Source of the DNA: JBBQSU01 sp038234815
GTDB lineage: Bacteria > Planctomycetota > Phycisphaerae > Tepidisphaerales > Tepidisphaeraceae
Reading direction: 5' to 3'
Length of the DNA stretch: 32,238 nt
Assembly: GCA_038234815.1 (NCBI GenBank)
Contig: JBBQSU010000021.1
Coordinates: forward strand, 1-32,238
The position numbers and the translations under genes are program-made. Below are positions 9,145-18,200 of the stretch, one piece after another. Position 1 is the first letter of the stretch. Each line of letters starts with the position of its first letter. The notes beneath the pieces are model-generated. The model was not told the origin of the DNA. It ran no database searches and saw nothing but the letters and a program-made list of their open reading frames with translations.

Positions 9145-9321
9145 GTCGTTTGCTCTTTCCGGTAAGCCGATGATCAAGCCACCGGGTCTATTTTCGGCGA
9201 TTTTGGCTTGATGCTCAATGGTCAGGGATTCACTGATAATTCGTTCGTGAGTGAGCAGATTATCGGTCGATTTTACTGAACATAGGATGGGACAGACAAT
9301 TTGACGGCCTGCGAAACAATT

Positions 9322-9351
9322 TTGCCGAGGCCGCGTTTTATAAGCTATAGT
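9322..9351 (+). promoter_or_regulatory. Candidate sigma-70 type promoter
   Basis: TTGCCG (9322-9327) and TATAGT (9346-9351) are separated by 18 bases, with the predicted start falling in the adjacent palindrome and about 40 bases before the ATG at 9398. This is a match by eye only. Confidence 0.35.
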
Positions 9352-9365
9352 TGCTCACGTGAGCA
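9352..9365. promoter_or_regulatory. Perfect 14-bp palindrome, candidate operator
   Basis: TGCTCACGTGAGCA is a perfect inverted repeat directly after the candidate -10 box, so a dimeric regulator bound there would cover the transcription start. It could control the LEPR-tagged gene. No regulator gene lies nearby. Confidence 0.4.
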
Positions 9366-9397
9366 TAAAATTTTTACCCCTAACCCCGGAGTTGCGT

Positions 9398-10042
9398 ATG
9401 TTGTCCGACAAAACAATCGTTCTTGAATCGCTGGAATCCCGAACGCTACTGAGCGCCAGCCCGACGATTCTGGCCGACCGCGAGGCGATCATTGCCGATC
9501 GCGCCGCGATCAAAGCAGATCGACTGCAAGGTAACGCCACGCTGGCAGCAGACCGCTTCGCCATTCGAGCGGCCCGTTTGCAGCGCATCCAGGAAGCTAT
9601 TCCCAAACGAGAGCAGCTTAAAGCCGATAGTTTGAACGGCCGGGCGAACCTGGCAGCAAGCAAGGCGCAGATTAGAATCATCCTGCTCAATGATCTGAGA
9701 ACCCTCGCAGCGGATAGGAAGGCCATCAAGGCCGCCCGCTCGGATGCTACGGCCCGCGCGGCAGCCGAGGCTACCTACGCGGCCGACAAAGTGACCTTCA
9801 AGAATGACAAGGCAAATGCGGTGGCGCAGATCAGAGGTTTCTCGAAGTCATATGCCGAAACATTGAAAGCCGATCGCGAGCAAATTCATCTGGCCTTGGT
9901 AACGGACACGCCAGCCATTCTCGCGGCCAAGGCAACGCTGGCCTCGGATCGCTCGGCAATTTTGATCGAGTTGGCCGACGATCGGACGACGCTGGCTGCA
10001 GACTTGACCAAACTGGCCACCGATCTCAAAAATCACGCGTAA
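9398..10042 (+). CDS. Planctomycete LEPR/LLS-tagged helical repeat protein
   Basis: 214 residues. The N-terminus carries SLESRTLLSA, a variant of the LEPRxLLS tag that precedes many large exported planctomycete surface proteins. The rest is almost entirely helical: Ala, Asp, Arg and Lys dominate, and heptads of the form ADRxAIx recur (ADREAII, ADRAAIK, ADRLQGN, then scattered AADRKAIK, KADREQIH, ASDRSAIL, ADDRTTLA). This predicts a long coiled coil or helical bundle with strong charge patterning. GGAG six bases before the ATG at 9398 decides the start; the earlier in-frame codon at 9359 lies in the palindrome. No cysteines, enzymatic domain or anchor at the C-terminus was seen. The function is unknown; a periplasmic or surface structural/binding protein is the best guess. 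Confidence 0.75.
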   Translation: MLSDKTIVLESLESRTLLSASPTILADREAIIADRAAIKADRLQGNATLAADRFAIRAARLQRIQEAIPKREQLKADSLNGRANLAASKAQIRIILLNDLRTLAADRKAIKAARSDATARAAAEATYAADKVTFKNDKANAVAQIRGFSKSYAETLKADREQIHLALVTDTPAILAAKATLASDRSAILIELADDRTTLAADLTKLATDLKNHA

Positions 10043-10070
10043 GCACGTTGCGGGTTCTTGTGCATTTGAG

Positions 10071-11294
10071 TTAGTGGGCCGGAGATTGTTGGACCGAGCG
10101 GACGCAACGGACGAAGTTGTTGATTCGCACGACGTCGCCTTGCGGTCCACGGCCTTGGGGGAACGCGCCGGGATCACCGGCCTTGGGGTCGCTGCGCTGC
10201 GCGCCGGCACCGTGAACGTCCATCAACTTCGCTTCGCCGCGATCGGGCGGGAAGCGCATCCACCCCGTAGCCCTGCCGAACGCAATGTAAACCGCAGCGG
10301 TGCCCATGCGCTCGATCGGGCTGTCAAGGTGCGTAGTGCTGGTCCAGTAGAAGGGGTAATCGCCGTCGGTGAGCTTCGTCAGTTTGAAAACCGGATCGAT
10401 CGCTGGACTGCGCGTGTAATCCACGATGCTTTGCAGCTCCTTGGCATTGGGCAATCGCCAATCGGAATGCCCGGCCAGTTTCATGGCTTGCGCAAATCCC
10501 AACGCGTCCTGCCAGTTCATTCCGCGACCGCTGTCGGCCTTGGCCCACATCAGGTTCGTCGCTTGATCGGTGATCGTGCCGTCAGAGTTATCGTGAAAGT
10601 TGTTCTTACCGTAACCATCATTGCCGCGAACGTAACGCACATAAAGGCGATGAAGTTCGTGGCGCACGGCCGGCCCACGGAATTTCGGGTATCCCTTGAT
10701 CCGGCCGTCAGCGAAATTCACGCCGAAGACCGTCGACTGGCCGTTCATGGTGGTGCCGATGTACTCGGTGGAAGACCAATCCTGGCAATCGATTGCGCGC
10801 TCGCCTCTGGCCTCGTCGCCGTAAACAAACCCGAAGTACCGCGTGTCGAGGTAGGGCCTTGAATCTTCGGGGGACTGGTGAAAGCCCCCTCTGAAATCGA
10901 TCAGCGAATAGAGTTCTTTGATCGTCGGCATGCGCCAGTCGTTGTGCCCGGCCACACGACATTTTGATGCTCCAGCCACGGCATCGTCCCAGGGGATTTT
11001 CTCTCCGCGGGCCTGTACCCAGGTCAAGCCGGTATTCAGATCGGTGATGGTGCCGTCGCGATTGTCGTTGTACTTGGGCTGCGGTCCTGCGTATTGGGCA
11101 TCCTGCCCAAAGAAAGGCTGCCCCGGCTTTGGTGCTGCGATCTCACCTGAGGTGTCGTAGCACTTGTCCTGCCCCGTATCGACCACGACGTACCGCAATT
11201 GGCCGGCCTGGGTGCCGGGCTTAAGCTGCTGGGCGAACGCCCCAGGGGACAGCAGGAGGAGGAAGATCGCGGCAAGGAATCGTCGTTGAGACAT
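10071..11294 (-). CDS. Exported protein with two DUF1566 (Lcl C-terminal) domains
   Basis: 407 residues. A signal peptide (MSQRRFLAAIFLLLLSPGAFA, cleavage after about residue 21) is followed by two copies of the DUF1566/Lcl module. The first starts at YNDNRDGTITD (75-85) and includes GLTW and HNDWRMPTIKELYSLID; the second starts at FHDNSDGTITD (233-243) and includes NLMW and HSDWRLPNAKELQSIVD. This domain occurs in secreted and surface proteins, including the Legionella collagen-like adhesin, but has no enzymatic role I can state. GGAGAG (about six bases before ATG 11294) sets the start; the in-frame ATG ten codons upstream lacks such a site. It is convergent with the LEPR-tagged gene, 28 bases away, and lies downstream of dnaK on the same strand behind a hairpin. 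Confidence 0.85.
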   Translation of the reverse strand: MSQRRFLAAIFLLLLSPGAFAQQLKPGTQAGQLRYVVVDTGQDKCYDTSGEIAAPKPGQPFFGQDAQYAGPQPKYNDNRDGTITDLNTGLTWVQARGEKIPWDDAVAGASKCRVAGHNDWRMPTIKELYSLIDFRGGFHQSPEDSRPYLDTRYFGFVYGDEARGERAIDCQDWSSTEYIGTTMNGQSTVFGVNFADGRIKGYPKFRGPAVRHELHRLYVRYVRGNDGYGKNNFHDNSDGTITDQATNLMWAKADSGRGMNWQDALGFAQAMKLAGHSDWRLPNAKELQSIVDYTRSPAIDPVFKLTKLTDGDYPFYWTSTTHLDSPIERMGTAAVYIAFGRATGWMRFPPDRGEAKLMDVHGAGAQRSDPKAGDPGAFPQGRGPQGDVVRINNFVRCVRSVQQSPAH

Positions 11295-11348
11295 GGCCGC
11301 TCTCCAGAGTAAACAGTTGCGCACCGGTGCAGATGTTATGCAGAAACG

Positions 11349-11383
11349 AACCGGGCCGCGATTGTAATAATCGCGACCCGGTT
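11349..11383 (-). terminator. Strong hairpin downstream of dnaK
   Basis: AACCGGG/CCCGGTT and CGCGATT/AATCGCG form a 14-bp stem with one internal mismatch and a five-base loop, starting 29 bases past the dnaK stop. On the transcribed strand it is followed only by CGTTTCTG, so the U-tract is poor. It most likely terminates or protects the dnaK transcript. Confidence 0.65.
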
Positions 11384-11412
11384 GGAGGAGGAATTTCTTT
11401 GTCCGTGAAGAA

Positions 11413-13344
11413 TTACTTCTTATCCTTCACTTCGAATTCGGCATCGATCACGTCCTCGTCCTTTTTCTTTTCGGACGAGGCTTGATCAGCCGGGGCCTCC
11501 GGAGCAGGTCCACCGGCGTCGGGGTTTGCCCCGGCGGCTGCGGCCTGGGCCTTGTACATCTCTTCACCCAGCTTATAGCTGGCCTGGGTGAGGGCCTCGG
11601 TGGCTTTCTTGATCCGGTCGCCGTCGTCGCTTTTTACGGCGTCTTTGAGCGCGGTCACCGCCGACTCGATGTTCCCGCGAATCTCACCACCCACCTTATC
11701 GCCATAATCCTTGAGTGACTTTTCGGTCTGATAAATCAGCGCCTCGGCCTGATTCTTAGCGTCAATGGTTTCGCGCTTGGTCTTGTCGTCAGCCTCGTGG
11801 GCTTCGGCGTCACGCTTCATCTTCTCGATTTCTTCCTTGGTCAGCCCGCCGCTGTTCTGGACGGTCACCTTGCTCTCCTTGCCGGTGCCTTTGTCCTTAG
11901 CGCTGACGTTGAGGATGCCGTTTACATCGATGTTAAACGCCACCTCAATCTGCGGCACGCCACGCGATGCCGGCGGGATGCCTTCAAGGTTAAACGTGCC
12001 GAGCAGGCGGTTGTCTTTGGCCAGGGGCCGTTCACCCTGCAGCACATTGATCGTGACGGCGTTCTGATTGTCGGCAGCGGTCGAGAAGACCTCGCTCTTG
12101 CTGTGCGGGATGGTGGTGTTGCGGGGAATCATAACCGTCATCACGCTTCCCATCGTTTCAACACCCAGACTGAGCGGGGTGGCATCGAGAACGAGGATGT
12201 CCTTCACGTCGCCCTTGGCGATCGCGCCCTGAATGGCCGCGCCCACCGCAACCACTTCGTCGGGGTTAACCGTCTTGTTCGGCTCCTTGCCGTTGAAGAG
12301 GTCTTTGACCAACTTCTGCACCATGGGCACGCGGGTCGATCCACCCACCAGCACCACTTCTTCGATCTGGCCCGGGGCGAGTTTGGCGTCTTTGAGCGCG
12401 TCAATCACCGGCTGGCGGCATTTTTCCACCAGTGGGGAGATGAGTTGCTCGAAGCGGGTTCGGGTGATGGTCATTTGCAGATGCTTTGGCCCGGAGGCGT
12501 CGGCGGTGATGAACGGCAGGTTGACTGTCGTTTCCATCGCGCCCGAAAGCTCGATCTTGGCCTTTTCCGAGGCTTCCTTCAGCCGCTGGAGGGCCATCGC
12601 GTCCTTGCGGAGATCGATTCCCTCCTGCTTGCGGAATTCCTCGGCGATGTAATTGATGAGTTCTTCATCAAAGTCATCGCCGCCTAAGTGCGTATTGCCA
12701 TTGATGCTCAGCACTTCAAACACGCCGTCACCGACGTCCAGCACCGAAACGTCGAACGTTCCGCCACCCAAATCGAAGACCAGGATTTTCTCATTCTTCT
12801 TTTTGTCCAGGCCATAGGCCAGCGCGGCAGCGGTAGGCTCGGGCAACACGCGCAACACCTTCATGCCGGCGATTTCCCCGGCATCCTTGGTGGCCTTTCG
12901 CTGGGCGTCATTAAAGTAAGCTGGCACGGTGATGACCGCCTCGGTCACTTTTTCGCCGAGGTAGTCCTCTGCCGTCTTTTTCAAGTCTTGAAGGATGTAA
13001 CTGCTGACTTCCTCCGGGGTGTATTCCTTCCCGCGGATTTTCACCTTCACCATGTCTTCCGGTCCACCGGTGATTTCGTAGGGGACCATCTTTTCTTCCT
13101 GAGCCACCTCGCTGTGCCGACGGCCCATGAAGCGTTTGATGGAGAAGACGGTGTTCTTGGGATTAGTCACCTGCTGGTGCTTGGCGGTCTGGCCGATGAG
13201 GCGTTCGCCTTTCTCAGTAAACGCGACCGTAGAGGGGGTAAGGCGATTGCCGGCAGAGTTAATCAGCACTTTGGGCTGATCGCCTTCCATGATCGCAACC
13301 ACGCTGTTGGTTGTTCCTAAGTCAATTCCAATAATTTTAGCCAT
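11413..13344 (-). CDS. dnaK: Molecular chaperone DnaK (Hsp70)
   Basis: 643 residues, the normal bacterial length. This cytoplasmic ATP-dependent chaperone binds unfolded hydrophobic segments and works with DnaJ and GrpE. The nucleotide-binding domain opens with IIGIDLGTTNS (4-14), followed by VPAYFNDAQRKATKDAG, the phosphate-binding LVFDLGGGTFDVS and VVLVGGSTRVP. The interdomain linker region KDILVLDATPLSLGVET leads into the substrate-binding domain, and the acidic C-terminus ends DEDVIDAEFEVKDKK, near the usual EEVKD-type tail. AAAGGAG lies six bases before the ATG. No grpE, dnaJ or hrcA is adjacent. I see no CIRCE element upstream, so the heat-shock control is not obvious. Confidence 0.98.
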   Translation of the reverse strand: MAKIIGIDLGTTNSVVAIMEGDQPKVLINSAGNRLTPSTVAFTEKGERLIGQTAKHQQVTNPKNTVFSIKRFMGRRHSEVAQEEKMVPYEITGGPEDMVKVKIRGKEYTPEEVSSYILQDLKKTAEDYLGEKVTEAVITVPAYFNDAQRKATKDAGEIAGMKVLRVLPEPTAAALAYGLDKKKNEKILVFDLGGGTFDVSVLDVGDGVFEVLSINGNTHLGGDDFDEELINYIAEEFRKQEGIDLRKDAMALQRLKEASEKAKIELSGAMETTVNLPFITADASGPKHLQMTITRTRFEQLISPLVEKCRQPVIDALKDAKLAPGQIEEVVLVGGSTRVPMVQKLVKDLFNGKEPNKTVNPDEVVAVGAAIQGAIAKGDVKDILVLDATPLSLGVETMGSVMTVMIPRNTTIPHSKSEVFSTAADNQNAVTINVLQGERPLAKDNRLLGTFNLEGIPPASRGVPQIEVAFNIDVNGILNVSAKDKGTGKESKVTVQNSGGLTKEEIEKMKRDAEAHEADDKTKRETIDAKNQAEALIYQTEKSLKDYGDKVGGEIRGNIESAVTALKDAVKSDDGDRIKKATEALTQASYKLGEEMYKAQAAAAGANPDAGGPAPEAPADQASSEKKKDEDVIDAEFEVKDKK

Positions 13345-13583
13345 GATATCTCCTTTGTCGGACGGGACAGACCCGAACGACGCAATGGCAGAGGCAAAGA
13401 ACGTGCCAAAAGGTCAAACCGCCACAAGTGCTTATCACATTGCAATTTACAAGATCGAGTCGGAGCAGGTCATTATGCCAAATCGACAGAACGCCCCAGT
13501 CTGCTGCCAGTCTGGCGTAGGACTATCCCCGACGGGCCGCGCCCCCACCAAATGACGGACGCAGGGAGTCTTCGTCCCAGGCA

Positions 13584-15062
13584 TCATCGCCGGCGACGGC
13601 GCAGACTCAGGGCTGGCAGGCCTAGCACCAGTCCCATCGCCACTGAAGGTTCGGGGACCGCCGTAACGACGATCGCGTTGACACCGTTATACGTTACGCC
13701 GAACGCGACGTGATTGTCTTCCGACAGGCCGTCTTTGGTCGGGTCAAAATCGAAGGGCATCTGCCCCCCGTCGTTAAGGCCCAGATTGGCCAGGTATTGG
13801 ACGGTCTGCGTCACACCGTCGATGGTGATTGTCCCACCTTCTCGGGCCAGTTCGATCAGCCCCGTGCCGGTCCAGGCCAATAGCGCCGTGTTATCACTTC
13901 CCGTACCGGTCATTTCGGCCTGAAATACCACCAAGCCGTGTTCGTTGACCATCGGGGCTGAAACCGTATCGATCGTGCCGATAGTGCTACCGTTCACGCT
14001 TAAGCCGGAATGGGCGATTTCCTGAGCAACAGACGTCACGGGGTCGAAGTAGTAAACGGAATCTCCGATCGTAAACGCGGCTTTGCCGGTCGCGGTCACT
14101 TCTGAACGGACGGCATCGCCGGAAGGGTTGGAAAATTGGTGCACCAGTGCGCTGGATGAGCCGTTGTCATAGATCAAGGCGTTATCCCCGCCCGTGACAG
14201 TCGGGCCGCCGGAGGAGGCGGTGAGCGTTGCCGCGTAGAGCGTGCCGGTGGGCGTGGCACCGAGCAACTGGGTCGGACGGGCGTCGTAATAAACCCCGGG
14301 ACCAAAGTTAACCAGGCCTTCGGTTACGCGCGTCGCGGCGCTGGCGGCATTGCCGATCGGCTCCTCCTGAATAATCCCCTTCCCCCTTCCGTTCTCAGCC
14401 AGAAAAACCGCAGATTCGCCTGAGCCGCTGCCGGTAAAGACTTTCTTTGTTCCACGGGGCGGAGTGGGAGAATTAAACGCTTGGATCGATCCGCTGTCGT
14501 TGATGACAGTGGTCGCGCCACTCGGCCCGGTCTGACCGGCCAGCATAATCACTTCAGCAGAGTTGATCTTGCCGCTAATGAGCACACTGCCGGCGGCGTT
14601 GACGGTGATGCCAGCGACGTTGTGATAGGCGAAGGTGTTGGACAGGTCATGGTCGGCGAGAAGTTTATAACCCGATCCTCCCACGGCTCGACCAAATGCA
14701 CCTGAGATCGACCCGGAGGGGTCCGCAGCGTCGGCCGAGAAGACCACGCGACTGCCCGTAAAGGCGAGATTCGAAAATGTTTCGAAGTTGTAGCCGGGCG
14801 AATCGAACGCGCTGCCGTAAGCCGCAGCGAGAATGGCGAAGCTCCCGGCATCGCTCTGCTGCTTATAAATGACAACAGTGTTGGCGCTGGCGTCGATGAT
14901 CGCGGCGACTTTTTTGCCGTCGCTCAGGACGACTTGCCGAACGGTATCGAGCGTGCCAAATCCGCCGTCGGTGACGAGGGTTTCAAAAGGAAGCCCAGCT
15001 GCGGAAACAAAAGACGCTACTGAAAAAGCCCCGACTCCGGTGGCCAGATAGACCTTGCGCAT
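13584..15062 (-). CDS. PEP-CTERM sorting-domain protein, unknown function
   Basis: 492 residues. An N-terminal signal peptide (MRKVYLATGVGAFSVASFVSAAG) and a C-terminal tripartite tag, VPEP, a hydrophobic helix GLVLGLPAL and RRRRR, mark a PEP-CTERM protein. These are handled by an exosortase, usually in bacteria that make exopolysaccharide. The body has many short beta-rich repeats with Gly/Ser/Thr/Asp (for example TGSRVVFSADAADPSGS, GSGSGESAVFLAENG), similar to the tandem beta-propeller-like choice-of-anchor proteins of planctomycetes. The ATG at 15062 is preceded by GGAGAGGGTGAG; the frame extends a further 43 codons without a signal. No exosortase gene is in the window, so processing machinery must be encoded elsewhere. 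Confidence 0.85.
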   Translation of the reverse strand: MRKVYLATGVGAFSVASFVSAAGLPFETLVTDGGFGTLDTVRQVVLSDGKKVAAIIDASANTVVIYKQQSDAGSFAILAAAYGSAFDSPGYNFETFSNLAFTGSRVVFSADAADPSGSISGAFGRAVGGSGYKLLADHDLSNTFAYHNVAGITVNAAGSVLISGKINSAEVIMLAGQTGPSGATTVINDSGSIQAFNSPTPPRGTKKVFTGSGSGESAVFLAENGRGKGIIQEEPIGNAASAATRVTEGLVNFGPGVYYDARPTQLLGATPTGTLYAATLTASSGGPTVTGGDNALIYDNGSSSALVHQFSNPSGDAVRSEVTATGKAAFTIGDSVYYFDPVTSVAQEIAHSGLSVNGSTIGTIDTVSAPMVNEHGLVVFQAEMTGTGSDNTALLAWTGTGLIELAREGGTITIDGVTQTVQYLANLGLNDGGQMPFDFDPTKDGLSEDNHVAFGVTYNGVNAIVVTAVPEPSVAMGLVLGLPALSLRRRRR

Positions 15063-15296
15063 TGTCTCACCCTCTCCATCCCCCGGCACGACTGGCGCGA
15101 ATCCGTTCGCGCTGATGAATAACCAAGTTACCGGACGTACCCGGAAAGGCAAGTTATTTCCCAAACAACGCGAAAGATGAAATCGTCCCAATATATTACT
15201 GAACGAAATCTCACGGGGCTATTTCGGCGGCCCACCGCCTTCTAAATCGCCCGACCGCCGCACGCGCACGTAGTCAATCCGCATGTCGCCGGGCGG

Positions 15297-18200
15297 TCAA
15301 ACCTGCTGCATCTCCTGGTCCATGACCGCGACGACATCGGTTTGCCCTACCGGATCGACCGCGGCGCTGGCTTCGGCGAACAGCGCCTGCTGCTGCAGTC
15401 GCCGGCGGCGTTTCATCCCATCCCCACCCAGTTCCACTCGCCCCGCGCCTACCGTCGCCTCCAGTTCATCCACCAGCGACTTGCTGGGCTTGACGGACAA
15501 GTCACGGTCCAGGCGCAGCGTCACCCGCTGGCCCTGTCCGGCTTGCACCTTGATGTACACTTCGCGCGTGCCTTTATGGCCTTGCAGCGTCGAACGCACC
15601 TTTTCCAAATCCGCAGGAGCGTCCGTCAGCTTGTCCAGCTTGATGCCGATGCTGGTCGTCAGCCGATCAACCGCCAGCTCGATCGGAATTACTTCATTGA
15701 CCAGCAGGCTGGGGGTTTCGCGTTTCTTATCCACCTTGCCACGCACCAGCACGATCGATTCGACGGCGACCGCATCGGGGTATTTTGCGGTCACCTCGGC
15801 AAAGGTTTCGGCAAACATCGTGGCGTCGATCTGACCGTCGAGGTCCTCAAGCGTGAGGATCGCCATGGCCTTTCCGGCGCTTTTCCCGTTGCGAGTGATG
15901 ACCTTTTTCACCTTGTTAATCATCGCCCCGATCATCACTTCAGTGCCTTCGCTACATGCCACGGCCTCCCGCGTGGAACTGGTGGCGTATCGAAGCAACG
16001 CATCTTCGTGGTCGGTCAGGGGGTGACTGGTGATGTAAAAGCCCAGTAGTTCCTTCTCGAGTTTCAGCAACTCGCCTTTGGGCAATTCGGGGATGTCGGG
16101 CAGACCGGTGGATATTCCAGCCCGCACCGGCGCCTGCGCCGGCGCGCCGAACATCGCCATCTGTCCCGACTTGCGATCGCTTTGCGCCTGCTGGCCCATT
16201 TCCACTGCCCGGTCCAACACGTGCAGCAGCGACGCACGCTTCTCGCCGGCCCCGCTAAACGCGCCGCACTTCACCAGCGCCTCGATCGTCGATCGGCTGA
16301 CCGCCCGCAGATCAACCCGCTCGCAAAAATCGTATAAACTTCGGAACGGACCGGCTTTGGCGCGCTCGGCGATAATCGTTTCCACGGCCTTTTCCCCCAC
16401 CCCCCGAACCGCCATCAGCCCGAACCGAATCACCCCCTCCTTCGCCGCTGCCACCTTTCGTTTTCCCTTGCCCGCCTTCTCCACATAACTGGGTGTGAAA
16501 TCCATATCCGAAACATTCACGTCCGGCGGAAGCACTTTGATCCCCCGGGTTCCGTCCGGGCCGGTCAGCTTGCGACACTCGTCGATGTATTCGACCACCT
16601 TTGTCGTATCGCCCATTTCAAACGTCAGCACCGCCGACATGTATTCCACCGGGTGATAGGTCTTCATGTACGCGGTCTGAAACGCCACAATGGCGTAGCG
16701 CGTGGAGTGCGATTTATTAAACCCATACCCGCCGAACTTCAGGATGTGATCGAAAATCTCCTCGGCCTTCTGCTTGCTCACGCCCTTGTTCATAGTCCCT
16801 TTAAGAAAATCCGGCTTGAACTTGGCAATGGTCTCGCTTGCCTTCTTGCTGATGGCCTTGATCAGCTTGTAGGAATTGCTCAGTTCGATCCCGCCGAGCT
16901 GGTTGAAAATCTGCATCACCTGTTCCTGGTAGACCATGATGCCGTAGGTCTCTTTCAGGATCGCGTCCATGATCGGATGAATGGAAGGCACCGGCTCGCG
17001 GGCGTGCTTGCGATTGCAATAGGTCGGGATCAGCTCCATCGGACCGGGCCGATACAGCGCATTGGCCGCGATCAGGTCTTCCAGCCGGTCCGGCTGCATT
17101 CGCATCAGCAGGTCCTGCATTCCGCCGGATTCAAACTGAAAAATCCCTCGGGTTTCCCCGCGGCCAAACGTCTCCAGCACCTTTTTGTCGGCAAAATCGA
17201 TCTTCTCGATATCAATGCTCAGGCCCTTGGTGCGCTTCACAAGCTCGATAGACCGCGTGAGGGTAGTGAGCGTGCGCAGGCCCAGGAAATCCATCTTCAG
17301 CAGGCCGCATTTTTCGCTGATGGGGCCTTCAAACTGCGTCAGGACGTTGCCATCCTTGTCCCGGCAAAGCGGGATGACATCATCGAGTGGCTGGTCGGCG
17401 ATAATCACCCCGGCGGCGTGAACGCCGGAATTGCGACACAGTCCTTCCAGCCGTTTGGCGATGTCGATCACCTGCGTGATCGTCGGATTTTCCTTGTACA
17501 TCGCCCGCAGATCGGGCACATGATCCAAAGCCTTGTCCAGGGTCATGCCCGGCGTGCCGGGAATCAGCTTGGTCAGCTTATCGATCTCGCTAAGCGGCAC
17601 GCCCAGCACGCGGCCCACGTCCTTGCACGCGGCCTTGGCCGCCAGCGTGCCGAAGGTGATGATCTGCGCCACGTGCCCGTATTTCTCACGGACGTATTCA
17701 ATGACCTTCTGCCGGCCTTCCTGGCAGATGTCGATATCGATATCAGGCATCTCGTTGCGGCTTGGGTCCATAAACCGCTCAAACAACAGGCCGTATTGAA
17801 TCGGATCGACATTGCACAGCCCGAGCAGATATCCCACCATCGTCCCCACACCCGAACCCCTGGCCCCCACCGGAATGCCGTTGTCGCGCGCGTAGTTGCA
17901 GAAATCCCACACGATTAAAAAGTATGAGCAGAAATTCTTCAGGCAGATCAGGCTTAGTTCGTATTGCAGCCGCTGGCGGACTACGGGCGAGACCTCCATC
18001 TTGCCGTACCGCCAGACCAAGCCGTCTTCACATAGCTGTCGCAGGTATCGCTCGTCGTCTTTCATCACCGCCGGGGTCGCCGCATTGGCAGGGGTGGTCG
18101 CGCTTTCCGTGCTGGCCGATTCCGGCTTGGCGGTGGTAACGCTCGCCTGCGCATGGGGCGTGTCGCGCAGCTTGTCCTTCGGAACTTTGTAGACTGGAGC

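Larger units (their letters stand above)
9145..9397. other. Divergent intergenic region between GalU-like and LEPR-tag genes
   Basis: 253 bases between two outward-facing genes, rich in A/T near the right side. It should contain promoters for both directions. Only the rightward candidate with the adjoining 14-bp palindrome (listed separately) is convincing. No RNA gene was seen. Confidence 0.6.

Noticed and set aside
13345..13583. CIRCE or sigma-32 promoter upstream of dnaK
   Set aside because: No TTAGCACTC-N9-GAGTGCTAA or CTTGAA/CCCCAT pair found in the region.
16653..17918. Plus-strand frame of 421 codons inside dnaE
   Set aside because: Antisense to the conserved polymerase domain; no domain or start signal.
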